Notes: generated from the sequence alone by a model not told the origin. Positions 27,315-39,214 are shown, counted from the first letter of the stretch. The stretch is 64,000 nt of DNA from Bryobacteraceae bacterium (GCA_026002875.1 BPGE01000001.1:620001-684000), one strand, 5' to 3'. A program made the numbers and translations.

Positions 27315-28005
27315 GGCCATGGCTACGCGGATTTTGCGCTCGATTCCGCCCGCCGCCCTGCAGGCCTTCGCCTGGCCGCAGCTGGGGCCGCGCGTTCAGG
27401 AAGCCGAGCGGCAGATCCTGACGCCCGTGCCGCCGCCCTCGGCGCCGCAGTGCGAGCCGTCCCTCGAACAGGAGCGGGCGCAATGGGAGACCCGGCTGCA
27501 GGCCGAAGTCGAAAGGGCGCGGCAGGAGGCTTTTCAGCGGGGCGCCGAAGAGGGCCGGCGGCAGGCGGTTGCACAGCTGGAAGGAGAGTTCGCGCGCCTG
27601 GCCCGCGCGATCGAAGAGGCTGCGGGATTCAAGGCGCGTCTGCGGGCGCAGGCCGAACGCGAACTCGTCGGGCTCGCTCTGGCGATCGCGCGCCGCATCC
27701 TGCGCCGGGAGCTGCATGTCGATCCGGAGGCCGTGCTGGGGCTCGCCAAAGCCGCGCTCGAAAAGGCCTCGATGCGCGAGGTCGCGGCCGTCCGGCTCCA
27801 TCCCGCGCACGCCGCCGCGGTCCGCGCCCATCTGGCCCGCATCGGAGCGCCGGAGAGGATCGAGGTGCAAGAAGATCCCACGCTCGAGCCCGGCGCAGTC
27901 ATCCTCGAAACGGCTCGGGGCCTGATCGACGCATCACTGGAATCCCAGCTGGACGAGATCAGCCGCGGCCTGGCGGACGCGCTCGGAACGGAGGGACGGC
28001 AATGA
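27307..28005 (+). CDS. fliH: Flagellar assembly protein FliH
   Basis: A 232-residue regulator that holds the FliI ATPase at the export gate. It has a variable N-terminus, then a Glu/Ala/Arg-rich coiled coil at about 50-110, then the FliH C-domain (ELVGLALAIARRILRRELHV, GAVILETARGLIDASLESQL). A TTG at 27307 lies seven bases after GGGGAG and overlaps fliG; the next start, ATG 27319, has AAGG too close. I therefore favour the TTG. The stop overlaps the fliI start as ATGA. Confidence 0.88.
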   Translation: MSKAMATRILRSIPPAALQAFAWPQLGPRVQEAERQILTPVPPPSAPQCEPSLEQERAQWETRLQAEVERARQEAFQRGAEEGRRQAVAQLEGEFARLARAIEEAAGFKARLRAQAERELVGLALAIARRILRRELHVDPEAVLGLAKAALEKASMREVAAVRLHPAHAAAVRAHLARIGAPERIEVQEDPTLEPGAVILETARGLIDASLESQLDEISRGLADALGTEGRQ

Positions 28006-29330
28006 GCGCCGCAGGAGCGTGGTTCAACCTCCCGCGCTTCGTCCGTGCGCTCGAGCGGATCGATCCCGTCCGCCTGTGCGGCTCAGTGGTGCGCACGGCG
28101 GGCCTTCTGATCGAGTCGGACGGGCCGGCGGCGGCCGTGGGGGACTTCTGCGAAATCATCACCCGCACCGGCAGCGTCATCCGCACCCAGGTCATCGGGT
28201 TCCGCGACGGCCGCATTCTCTCGATGCCGCTCGAGGAGACCGCGGGCCTGCAGCCGGGCGACGCTATTCTCGCGCGCCCTGAAGCCGCGCGCGTGCGGGT
28301 GTCCGATCAGCTCTTGGGCCGCGTTCTGGACGGCTTCGGCCAGCCCATGGACGGCGGTCCGCCCATCGACTCCGCTGCGCTGTACGACCTGTACGCTCCG
28401 CCGCAGGGGCCGCTCGAACGCGAACCGATTTCGGAAAGGCTCGAAACCGGCATCCGCGTCATCGACGGCTTTCTCACGGTCGGGCGGGGGCAGCGCGTCG
28501 GCATCTTCGGGGGCAGCGGCGTCGGCAAGAGCACGCTGCTCGGCAGCCTGGTGAAAAACAGCAACGCGGACGTCTGCGTCCTCGCTCTCGTCGGCGAGCG
28601 GAACCGCGAGGTCCGCGATTTCATCGAACACGAACTCGGGCCGGAAGGCATGCGCCGTTCGGTGCTCGTGGTCGCCACCTCGGACCGGCCCTCGCCCCTG
28701 CGCGTGCGCGCCTGTTTTGTCGCTCTCGCCGTGGCTGAATACTTCCGCGATCAGGGCCGCGACGTGCTGTTGGTGGCGGATTCGGTGACGCGGCTGGCGA
28801 TGGCGCAACGCGAAATCGGCCTGGCGGCGGGCGAGCCGCCCAGCCAGAAGGGCTACACGCCCAGCGTCTTCCAGATGCTGCCCCGCGTCTTCGAGCGTGC
28901 CGGCAATTTCCGCCGCGGTTCGATCACCGGTTTTTTCACCGTTCTGGTCGAAGGAGACGACCTGAACGAACCTGTCACCGACGCCGTGCGCGGTATTCTC
29001 GATGGCCACATCGTGTTGTCGCGCGCCCTGGCCAACGCAGGCCACTATCCGGCCATCGACCTGCTGCACTCGGTCTCGCGGCTGGCCCCGCGCCTGGCCA
29101 CGCCCCGCCAGAAGGAAGCGGCGAGCCGTCTGCGCGAGGCGCTGGCCGTGCTGCACGCCTCCGAAGACCTGGTCCGGATCGGGGCGTACGCGGCTGGCAC
29201 GAATCCGCAGCTCGATGCCGCCCTGCGGCTGGAGAACGAGCTGAAACAGTTTCTGCGGCAAAAGCCGGACGAGCGTGACACGTTCGAGCAGGTCGAGGCC
29301 CGCATGGCGGCTCTGGCGGGAGCGAAGTGA
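28002..29330 (+). CDS. fliI: Flagellum-specific ATPase FliI
   Basis: A 442-residue export ATPase related to F1-beta. The Walker A motif is FGGSGVGKSTLL near residue 170, Walker B is DVLLVADSVTRLAMAQREI, and the family motif GYTPSVFQMLPRVFERAG follows. The C-terminus is the usual helical region (RIGAYAAGTNPQLDAALRLE). Start at ATG 28002, six bases after GGAGGG. It energises unfolding and release of export substrates with FliH and FliJ. The next flagellar gene, fliJ, would normally follow directly but is about 1.1 kb away here. Confidence 0.97.
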   Translation: MSAAGAWFNLPRFVRALERIDPVRLCGSVVRTAGLLIESDGPAAAVGDFCEIITRTGSVIRTQVIGFRDGRILSMPLEETAGLQPGDAILARPEAARVRVSDQLLGRVLDGFGQPMDGGPPIDSAALYDLYAPPQGPLEREPISERLETGIRVIDGFLTVGRGQRVGIFGGSGVGKSTLLGSLVKNSNADVCVLALVGERNREVRDFIEHELGPEGMRRSVLVVATSDRPSPLRVRACFVALAVAEYFRDQGRDVLLVADSVTRLAMAQREIGLAAGEPPSQKGYTPSVFQMLPRVFERAGNFRRGSITGFFTVLVEGDDLNEPVTDAVRGILDGHIVLSRALANAGHYPAIDLLHSVSRLAPRLATPRQKEAASRLREALAVLHASEDLVRIGAYAAGTNPQLDAALRLENELKQFLRQKPDERDTFEQVEARMAALAGAK

Positions 29331-29797
29331 CAGTGTCTGGACGCAATGGCGGTATTCCGCCTGTTCTGACCGGGCGGCGGGCGAGACATCCGGATCGGGC
29401 AGAGCGGCGTCTGACCGCATTCCGCAACCGGGCGGGGCGCCAGATTCTGTTCCGCGCCCTGTGGCCGGGAGCTTCCCGTCCGCAGGATGCACCGGGAGGA
29501 TGGCCCCTGAATTGACAAGCCAACTCAGTCCGAAAACTTCACCCGCCATGCGCATTCCCGCTCTTCCCCGTGACGGAAATCCCGGGCGAATGCAACGGAC
29601 GCTCGATGCAATGGACAGAGCCCCATATTCCTGCGGGACAAGAACATCAGTGAACATCGCCGGGCGCGGTGCTCTGTCTTGCGGTTTTTGGCAGAAACAG
29701 CCAAAGAATGCCGTTCTCAACATCCTGGCGGGCGATTTTCGGGGGAGCGGGCGAAGGCCTGCAATGGCAACTGGCAGCAGCCGCCTTCTGACGGAAA
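29331..29797. other. Gene-free stretch between fliI and the fliJ repeat array
   Basis: About 470 bp without a credible gene. A GTG at 29327 overlapping the fliI stop opens a 62-codon frame ending at 29515, but its product (Arg-rich) is not recognised. The stretch CGGGCGATTTTCGGGGGAGCG near 29730 resembles the end block of repeat family A. Some short runs here (for example GGTATTCCGCCTG and GATCGGGCAGAGCGG) resemble sequence after fliJ near 30870 and 31080, hinting at a degraded duplication. Confidence 0.5.
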
Positions 29798-30410
29798 GGA
29801 GGCGCAGAACAGGACGATGAAGAAGCTCCGAGACGAAGCCGCGCGGTCCGAGATGCTGCATGCGGCCTGTCTGTCCGGGTCTCGCTGCAGCGCCGGAAGC
29901 TGCGGGTGCAGCCGGGGAGATTTCGGAGTTTGTCGGGCCGAGCCAAGAAGAAGAGCTGCGACGGCAGGCGCGAGCCGTCGCTCCGCCTGATGAAACGGAG
30001 GCGCAGAACAGGACGATGAAGAAGCTCCGAGACGAAGCCGCGCGGTCCGAGATGCTGCATGCGGCATGGCTGTCCGGGTTTCGCTGCAGCGCAGGAAGCT
30101 GCGGGTGCAGCCGGGGAGATTTCGGAGTTTGTGGGGGCCGAGCCAAGAAGAAGAGCTGCTATGGCAGGCGCGAGCCGTCGCTCCGCCTGATGAAACGGAG
30201 GCGCAGAACAAGACGATGAAGAAGCTCCGAGACGAAGCCGCGCGGTCCGCGACGCTGCATGCGGCATGGCTGTCCGGGTTTCATTGCAGCGCAGGGAGCT
30301 GCGGGTGCAGCCGGGGAGATTTCAGGCCAGCGGGGGCGAGGGAAGAAGAATTGCAACCGCAGGCGCGAGCCGTCGCTCCGCCTGATGAAACGGAGGCGCC
30401 AAAAAGGACG
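29798..30410 (+). repeat. Three tandem copies (195-200 bp) of the fliJ start region
   Basis: GGAGGCGC blocks at 29798, 29997, 30197 and 30392 mark units of 199, 200 and 195 bp. Each unit has a ribosome-site-like AGGACG or AAGACG, then ATGAAGAAGCTCCGAGACGA, encoding MKKLRDEAARS (ATGs at 29817, 30016, 30216). The last junction continues into the true fliJ start (ATGAAGAAGTTCCGATTTCC) at 30411. The third unit is in frame with fliJ (65 codons), so an extended FliJ could start at 30216. The first two units end in short frames of 58 and 68 codons. Confidence 0.85.
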
Positions 30411-30857
30411 ATGAAGAAGTTCCGATTTCCGCTCGAAAGACTTCTGAATTACCGCCGCAGCCGGCTGGCTGGCGAGCAGGCGCGGCTCGAGAAACTGCTG
30501 GCCGAGCAGGCGGGGCTGGAGCAGCGCCGGGCTGCGCTCGAGCGCGAAGAGCGCATGGTGAACGAATCCCTGCGCCGCCTGCCCGTGATTTCTTCGGAAC
30601 AGTTGGCTGCGATCGCGTCGTTCCGGCGTTTCGCCGCCTCGGAGGCTGTGCGGCTCGCGGCGGAAATCCACGCCGCCGCCGGCCGCGTCGCGGCGCAGCG
30701 CGAAGCCGTGTTGAGCGCGCGCCGGGAAGTGGAAGTACTCGAAAAGCTCCGCGAGCGGCGGCTTCACGACTGGCGCCGCGAGGTGGATCAGGAAACCGAG
30801 CGCCAAACCGCGGAGCTGGTGGTCGCCCGCTGGGCGCTGAGCCGCGAATCCGGCTGA
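30411..30857 (+). CDS. fliJ: Flagellar export protein FliJ
   Basis: A 148-residue coiled-coil protein, the usual size for FliJ (about 147). It begins MKKFRFPLERLLNYRRSRLAG, the typical F-x-L-x-x-LL-x-x-R start, followed by continuous heptads rich in Glu, Arg and Ala. FliJ is the gamma-like stalk of the FliI-FliH export ATPase. The ATG at 30411 follows AGGA. Sequence upstream is an in-frame repeat unit, so a 213-residue form from ATG 30216 is possible. It is the last recognisable flagellar gene before the IS element. Confidence 0.85.
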   Translation: MKKFRFPLERLLNYRRSRLAGEQARLEKLLAEQAGLEQRRAALEREERMVNESLRRLPVISSEQLAAIASFRRFAASEAVRLAAEIHAAAGRVAAQREAVLSARREVEVLEKLRERRLHDWRREVDQETERQTAELVVARWALSRESG

Positions 30858-31335
30858 GCGGCTGGGCTAGCGGATCAGGCAGGGCGGCATCCAACCTGCG
30901 CAGGGTGCGCCGATGCCGATCCTCGCCCACTGAAATCAGGCGCCACATCATGCAGACACCAGCCTGTGCCGGGCATCCCCAGTGCAAGAGCGAAGCGGGC
31001 AGGCACGGCGCGCTGGAATCAATCCGATGCGGCGGGCGAGTGGGAGGCCATCGGCTTCAACACGGCGGAATGATGCGGCAGTATTCCGTGCCTGATCCGG
31101 GCGGCACACGGCTGGCGGATCCGAGGCTTTGCGTCCTCGTGCAGCTAAGGGAGCGTGGCGCGGATGCAGGCAGGATGGCCGGGCGGGCCGGAACGAACCG
31201 TCTGGCGGACCGCGAGAATTTCATCGCCCTCCATCCCGCCTCCCGGGGCGAGCGCCTTGCTGATCTCTGCGCCGGCAGACATGCTCACGGTTGGCGCTAT
31301 AGGCCTTGGCTGAACAAGCATCAGCCTGAGAACTA
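30858..31335. other. Gene-free stretch between fliJ and the IS element
   Basis: About 480 bp in which I see no gene I can support. A 143-codon plus-strand frame from 30905 ends at the IS left end but has random composition and no ribosome site. Flagellar genes usually found next (fliK, flgD, flgE) are absent. Confidence 0.5.
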
Positions 31336-32658
31336 GCAGGTCGCTGAAAAACTCCAGAACAAGACACCTCGGAATTGTTTCATGGGTCTTTCCTCGCACA
31401 GCGAGCCCATGAGGAGACAAGACCGTCAGCAGCAAGAGATGTTCCTGTACGCCAGCCTCGAGGATGTGGTGCCGGCTGATCACCCGCTGCGGCCGATCCG
31501 GGCGATGGTGGACGAGGCGCTGCGGAGGATGGACGAGACCTTCGATGCGATCTACGGAGATGTGGGGCGGCCGTCGATCGCGCCGGAGCGACTGCTGCGG
31601 GCTTGAGCTGCTGCTGTTGCGGTACACGATCCGCAGCGGGCGGATGCCCGCTCGAGCCGCTGCGCGACAACCTGCTGCTGGCGGTGGTTCGTTGGGCTGG
31701 GGATGAAGGAGGAGGTCTGGCACGCGACGGTGTTTACGAAGAACCGGGACCGGCCGCTGGAGTCTGGTGTGGCGCGACAGTTCTTCAGCGGGATCATGCG
31801 GCAGGCGAAGCAGCGGGGTTTGATGTCGAGCGGGCACTTCTCGGTGGATGGAACCATGGTGAAGGCGTGGGCGAGCCAGAAGAGCTTCCGGCCGAAACAG
31901 GAGAAGCCAGATGAGGACGAGCCAAAGGAGGGCGGGCGGAATCGGGAGGTGGACTTCCGGGGGCAGCAGCGGAGGAACGACACGCAGGAGTCGGGGACGG
32001 GTCCGGAGGCGCGGTTGTGGAGGAAAAACCAGACGGCGGAGGCGAAGCTGAGCAACCTGGGGCACGTGTTGGGGGAGAACCGGCACGGGCGGATTGTGAA
32101 TGTGCGGGTGAGGCGAGCCTACGGGCGGGCGGAGCGGGAGGCGGCGGTGGAGATGGCGCGGGAGATTCCGGGAGGGACGAAGCGGGTGACGGTGGGGGCG
32201 GATCGAGGCTACGACACGCGGGAGTTTGTCGAGCGGCTGAAGGAGCTGAACGTGACGCCGCATGGGGCGCAGAATGTGAGCGGGCGCACGAGCGCGGTGG
32301 ATGGGCGGACGACGCGGCACGAGGGCTACTGGGTGAGCCAGCGGAGACGGAAGCTGGTGGAGGAGTTCTTCGGGTGGGCGAAGGCAGTGGCGGGGCTGGG
32401 GAAGGAGAAGCTGAGGGGGCGGGAGAAGGTGGGATGGCTGTTTCCGCTGGGGGCGGCGGCCCGCAACCAGGTGCGGATGAGGAACCTGATGGCGGCGACT
32501 GCCTGAAGAGGGCGGAAACAGCCTTCCAACGGCCTTCCAATGGCCGCCGGAGGGCGAGCAGGACCCCGGCAGACCCGGTCTCGACACCTTCCGATGAGAC
32601 AAAAATCGAAAAGCGGAACAATTTTCGGTTCAGCAAAGGCGATTTTTCAGCGGCCTGC
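31336..32658 (+). mobile_element. IS5-family insertion sequence
   Basis: The ends are imperfect inverted repeats: GCAGGTCGCTGAAAAAC at the left (from 31336) and GCAGGCCGCTGAAAAAT read inward from the right (from 32658). Both ends are flanked outside by TA (31334-31335 and 32659-32660), fitting the short target duplications of some IS5 groups. The element is about 1.32 kb, normal for IS5, and contains one transposase region on the plus strand. It lies just after the last flagellar gene of the window and before a low-order island. Confidence 0.85.
31382..32506 (+). pseudogene. IS5-family transposase, frameshifted
   Basis: Reading starts in one frame (MRRQDRQQQEMFLYASLEDV, the DUF772-type N-terminus), passes through two others and returns to the first. 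The shifts are consistent with single extra bases near 31604 (T), 31650 (G) and 31681 (G). With those three bases ignored the protein reads LLRAELLLLRYTIRSGRMP then LEPLRDNLLL then RWFVGLGMKEEVW. The DDE domain downstream is intact: FSVDGTMVKAWAS (first Asp), VTVGADRGYDTREF (second Asp) and RRKLVEEFFGWAKAV (Glu). As it stands the gene cannot make full-length transposase without frameshifting. Sequencing error is possible, but three errors within 80 bp would be unusual. Confidence 0.85.
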
Positions 32659-32808
32659 TAAGCGGCGCGGGCGACGAATCCGGATTCACTTCGTCTATTC
32701 CGGCTGCCGCCCAGCAGGCTCTGAATTGGTGGCGGGCACCGGAAGACTGAAACAGCCGGGTTTCCGCCTCCGCCTGTCGAACCCGGATTGACTGAGGCAT
32801 CGTCGAGT

Positions 32809-33716
32809 TCACGGACAATCTCGACCCAACGCCGCACCGCCCCCGGCGTCAGTCCCCAGATTTTCCTGAACGAAGGCTTTGATCTCAGCAGGCTGAAGAG
32901 CGATCACGTCTGATTCCGGTTGCCCTTCATACAGGCCGTTGGACTGGAAGAGAAACAACCTTTCGCGCCGGTCGCGCCAGGCGTCGAAGTTGATGCTGGT
33001 ACTTCCGGTCTTAACCTGGACTACGGCCCGCTCGAAGCTTTCGCGATGGATCGCGATAAACTCATACGCCATTGTGTCGCGTTTCCCGGAATTCGGGACG
33101 ACAATCCAGCCTTGGAACTGAAGACAGATGAAAATGACATCCTCTGTTGACTCATCACCCAGTAGGCTGAAAATTTCAAGGAAGGGGCACGAGGACCCGG
33201 GTTCAAAGGGATCGCCCGACAACTGGCTCCAAAGCCGCTTAGAGTACAGCGCCGACGTCTCGTCAGCAATTGCCTGAATTGTTCACCGGGGCCGAGGCAC
33301 GCTATCACTTTGCCAGGGACATCGTCGGGCTGGCGCACTGGAAGAATGTTGCAGCGCACGACGTTGACCACGTCCGCCTCTCTGCCCGGCGGCGTGTCGA
33401 GATACTCCCACGCTGAACCATCCTGTGTGTCAGGGGGCCGCGGAGGAAAAACCCGAGCCAGGTCATAGCACCCACCTGGATCGCGTGTCCAGATCAGATC
33501 ACCTGGCTTTACATAGTCGTGCAGGTATTGAACTTGCGAAGGTACGCGCTTGCCCCGCTCCGCGGCCAAACGCTGGTAGTCGTCCGACTTGAGTCGACTC
33601 CCCGGAGGAGCAGAGACCTGCCGGCCCATGCCGAGCACCCATGCCTCAAGGCAGTACACAAACGAAAAGACCCGCTTCCTGGGATCCGGTGCAAGGTGGA
33701 GTCGATACACACTCAC
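32809..33716 (-). pseudogene. Restriction endonuclease-like protein, one frameshift
   Basis: The N-terminal part (from about GTG 33716) runs through KPGDLIWTRDPGGCYDLARV, VVNVVRCNILPV and VPGKVIACLGPGEQFR. It then loses frame near 33265-33278, and the same protein continues in the next frame with AIADETSALYSKRLWSQLSG. The C-terminal part has GWIVVPNSGKRDTMAYEF, then RAVVQVKTGSTSINF, then ERLFLFQSNGLYEG. This resembles a PUA/EVE-like reader domain followed by a Mrr-like PD-(D/E)xK nuclease core with a Q-x-K motif (VQVK), a layout seen in type IV restriction enzymes. That assignment is inference from motifs. Restored length is about 302 residues. Confidence 0.55.
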
Positions 33717-34291
33717 GCGTTGGTTTGATCGGCGGAAGCTGCGGCGGCCAGCAGATGGGTATTTGGACTCTGGCACAGCGCAGTGGCAGGATCGGCCACC
33801 ACAGTTGACAATGGGAGAACCCATTCCTACGAGTGGAATGCAGCAACGGCTCGTGTGACGCTGGCGAAGCGCCCCCTGACCAGAGCCGTCAGGTGATCCC
33901 AGGCGTCTGGCAGCCCCGGGGCAACGGATTCACGGCAATCGCTGCCTTGTGCCGGGTGATTGCGGCGCGTCCTACTCCCGGTTCAGGCGTATCGTGCGCA
34001 GTCGGCTCAGGCGACAAGCCGAGGCACGAAGGCAAGGCGGACGATTGCCCGTTGTGCGGCTGTAGTCGATGATCGCGTAGCCGACCTGTTGTCCGGGGCG
34101 GTCAAGTCAGAGAGCGGTTTCTTGTTGAGCGGCGGCGCGGGTTCCGCGGTCAACCAGCCAGCTGTTCCGCGATCGGACTAGCCACCTGGATGTGGTGATG
34201 CAACTATGGGAACTTCCCTCCAGGCCAACCCTCTCCTCGTCGCCCGTGCGGCTCTTGCCGTCGCGGCATGAGTGACAAATCCGAGGGCGGA
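33717..34291. other. Gene-free stretch in the island
   Basis: About 575 bp between the broken restriction-like gene and the 604-residue membrane protein. Several short frames exist on both strands but none has a ribosome site, biased composition or a recognisable motif. It may hold decayed genes. Confidence 0.4.
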
Positions 34292-36106
34292 TCATTGCTG
34301 AAAGAGAGAACGAAGGCGCTCATCGAGGCCAACAGGAGCCGCTTCCCTGAGGAGAATCTGTTTCCGGTTCTCGATTTCTCTCTGCCACTGCAGCACGAGA
34401 TCCAGAACCTTCCGGGCGATAGATTCAGCGCGTGTACGGAATTCCCGAATCAACTTTTCCCTGACCTCCCGGATAGCGGTCAACGTTTGCTCCGAGAGCG
34501 ACTTGCTGCGAGCTACGATCCTGGCGTGCTCCTGAACCGCATGGTCAAGGTCCAGAGCCAGTGATTCGAGGGCGACTTCGTAGGAGTCGAGGAAGCGCCG
34601 CAGTGCTGCTAACTGTTCCTCAAGCGGCAGGGAAGATCTCTGTAGAAAAGCACTTCTCTCCTTGCGGACTATGGTACGGGCGCGGTGAAACCAGGCACGT
34701 ACCGCGGAGCGCGCAAGGTCAGACTTGGCAGGAAGTAACAACCCGAGCCGGGAGCGGGGATACTGCTTCAAGATGTCCCGTTCTTCCTCCCGAAGCTGTT
34801 GCTCAAGCTCCACCAAACGCAAGGGAAACCGGCTGACCAAGTCTCGGAGGGCTTTCTCCTTCTTAGCGCGCAAACCGGACAGGTCCTCTGTGAAACGCCG
34901 AAAATACTCCTGGCGGGACTCGCAGAAGCGGCGTTCATAATCTGCCTGAAGAACCCGTATTTCCCTTTGTGACGAGCAGGCATGAGCAGCGAGTTCAGAC
35001 TTCGCCTTTTCCAGGGTAGTGAAGAACTCGGCCTTGGCTTGATTGAAAGATCCATACCGGACGGCATTGGCGCAGGCTTTGCCGCCGAGCCCGCCGAACA
35101 CAGCGCCAAGCAGGCCCCCCAAAGCGGCACCTAGCGGACCGATAATGCTTCCCAAGAGAGCACCTACTTTCGTCCCGGCAAGTCCGACGCCGCCGACAGC
35201 CGCCACATCGACGGCGATGTGTTTCAGAACCTTCTCGATGTTCGTTTTCTGGTCCAACAGGAGGCGCAACTCGCGGAAGGAAGAGCGGATCAACGTGATC
35301 CAGGGGAAATGGAACTCGGGGTGGAAGCCGTCATGTACACCATCCAGCGTATGCCTCGTCGCCTCTTCCAGATTGAGGTGGTCGAGCTCCGGCAAGGCAT
35401 AGACTTTGGCGTCGAGGGCGTCGCCGCCAGCTTCAGCGCTGGTGACAAGGCCGATTCCGTCATGCGATGCCAGAAACTCCTTGCCTTCCCGGGCGGCAAA
35501 TTCCCCCACTTTTACGTTGAACGGCTCGCCATCCACGAGAAGATCCCATCCCTCCTGGTTGGGAGTGTGGGCGAACTCGACGTGGTGTCCCATGCTCTCC
35601 AGCGCCGCTGCCGCTTTCTGCTCCCCGACGTAGCCTACAAGGCGGTGAAACCATCCTTCAGCGGTCTCAGCCGGGGCGTCGAAAAAGCGGGCGTCAACAT
35701 AGTCGGCGATGGACGCGAGATTGTTCAATTCCGCACTGGTGGAAAACTCAATTGCATTCAGCACATCGGTGTCGATGTGCTGAAAGGCCTCAAACACCGG
35801 CAAACCCTGTAGGAGGCCATCAGCCGCAGCGGCTAGACGGTCCAGCCGGTCGCCGCTTGGAGCCGCATGATGCGGGCCTCCACGCGGCAATGGTGTGTCC
35901 GTAAACAGCAAACTATTGCCGGTTTCCAAGTCTCGCGGGATTGCAGACTCTGTCAGGGTGTGAGTGCGAACAGGGGGGCGGACTTTCCACGTCAGCCGAT
36001 GCCGGGGAGGGAAAAGTGGCTCATAGTATTTCAGAGCCTTACGGTAAGTAATCCAGCGCCAGATGCAATAGGGAATGATTAATGCAAGAATTACAGCCAA
36101 GTACAC
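34292..36106 (-). CDS. Membrane-anchored protein with nuclease-like domain, glycine zipper and coiled coil
   Basis: A 604-residue protein I do not recognise as a family. Residues 1-20 form a membrane helix (MYLAVILALIIPYCIWRWIT). Residues about 150-235 look like a PD-(D/E)xK nuclease fold: WFHRLVGYVGEQKAAAALES, then GWDLLVDGEPFNVKVG, with Asp188 and Lys199, but Asn197 stands where Glu or Gln is usual. Residues about 300-345 are a Gly/Ala zipper (KVGALLGSIIGPLGAALGG) likely to enter membrane. Residues 350-604 are long charged coiled coils. Base composition is lower in GC than the neighbours. It lies in the island with the IS element and broken restriction-like gene, which suggests a mobile or defence-related role; this is inference. 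Confidence 0.7.
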   Translation of the reverse strand: MYLAVILALIIPYCIWRWITYRKALKYYEPLFPPRHRLTWKVRPPVRTHTLTESAIPRDLETGNSLLFTDTPLPRGGPHHAAPSGDRLDRLAAAADGLLQGLPVFEAFQHIDTDVLNAIEFSTSAELNNLASIADYVDARFFDAPAETAEGWFHRLVGYVGEQKAAAALESMGHHVEFAHTPNQEGWDLLVDGEPFNVKVGEFAAREGKEFLASHDGIGLVTSAEAGGDALDAKVYALPELDHLNLEEATRHTLDGVHDGFHPEFHFPWITLIRSSFRELRLLLDQKTNIEKVLKHIAVDVAAVGGVGLAGTKVGALLGSIIGPLGAALGGLLGAVFGGLGGKACANAVRYGSFNQAKAEFFTTLEKAKSELAAHACSSQREIRVLQADYERRFCESRQEYFRRFTEDLSGLRAKKEKALRDLVSRFPLRLVELEQQLREEERDILKQYPRSRLGLLLPAKSDLARSAVRAWFHRARTIVRKERSAFLQRSSLPLEEQLAALRRFLDSYEVALESLALDLDHAVQEHARIVARSKSLSEQTLTAIREVREKLIREFRTRAESIARKVLDLVLQWQREIENRKQILLREAAPVGLDERLRSLFQQ

Positions 36107-36278
36107 CAGTATTAAGGTGCCAAGAGATCGTGCCTGCCAGAAGGCGGAATAATCCTATGTCATTAGGAAGAAGGGTGAAGAAGTAAGAAATTTGGTGGAT
36201 GTGACTAAGGTGTCTCACACTAGAGCCTTGCACGAGGCTGGCGAGGAGTTCCCACTGGTGGGTACCGCCATGCCAATG

Positions 36279-36311
36279 AAAAAGCAGAGGGCGGCCCGGA
36301 GGGGCCGCCCT
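36279..36311 (-). terminator. Rho-independent terminator of the pyrophosphatase gene
   Basis: Read on the minus strand, AGGGCGGCCC-CTCC-GGGCCGCCCT forms a ten-base stem with a four-base loop. It is followed by CTGC and then TTTTT (plus-strand A-run 36279-36283). It begins about 30 bp after the stop codon of the minus-strand pyrophosphatase gene. Confidence 0.85.
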
Positions 36312-36340
36312 GGAGGGTTGGAGCGCGGGAGGAGGAGCGG

Positions 36341-38848
<2,508 letters not shown>

Positions 38849-39214
38849 CAGGTGAATCCTCCCGAATCTTGCGGAATCACGGTCCCGCCGGGCATGGGCC
38901 GGCCGCGGCGGGTCATCAGAACTGTAGAAGTCTAACAAGAAGAGGCCCAAGAATCACTATATCGGACGCCTGTATCTGGAATCAACACCTCCGGGGACGG
39001 ATTCTGCACCGGCGGGTACTGAAATGTCACGGCGCCGGCGCGGAAGCGGCAGATGGCGGCGCGGGGGCGCGAGCCCTGGGGAGGCGTGCGGCTGTTGACG
39101 GGCGGACGGGCCCGCACGCGGCCTGCGGCGCCGCGCGGGGGGACGGAAGGGAAGTTCGCCCAGAGTGTGTCACCTCGCCAGTGAACGCTGCATCGGGGAG
39201 ATTGAGGTCCGAAT

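Noticed and set aside
28083-30146. 687-codon minus-strand frame over fliI and the repeat array
   Set aside because: It runs antisense to fliI and then through the tandem repeats; no ribosome site, and the end only translates the repeat.
30905-31336. 143-codon frame after fliJ
   Set aside because: No ribosome site, random composition, and no match to FliK or other flagellar proteins.
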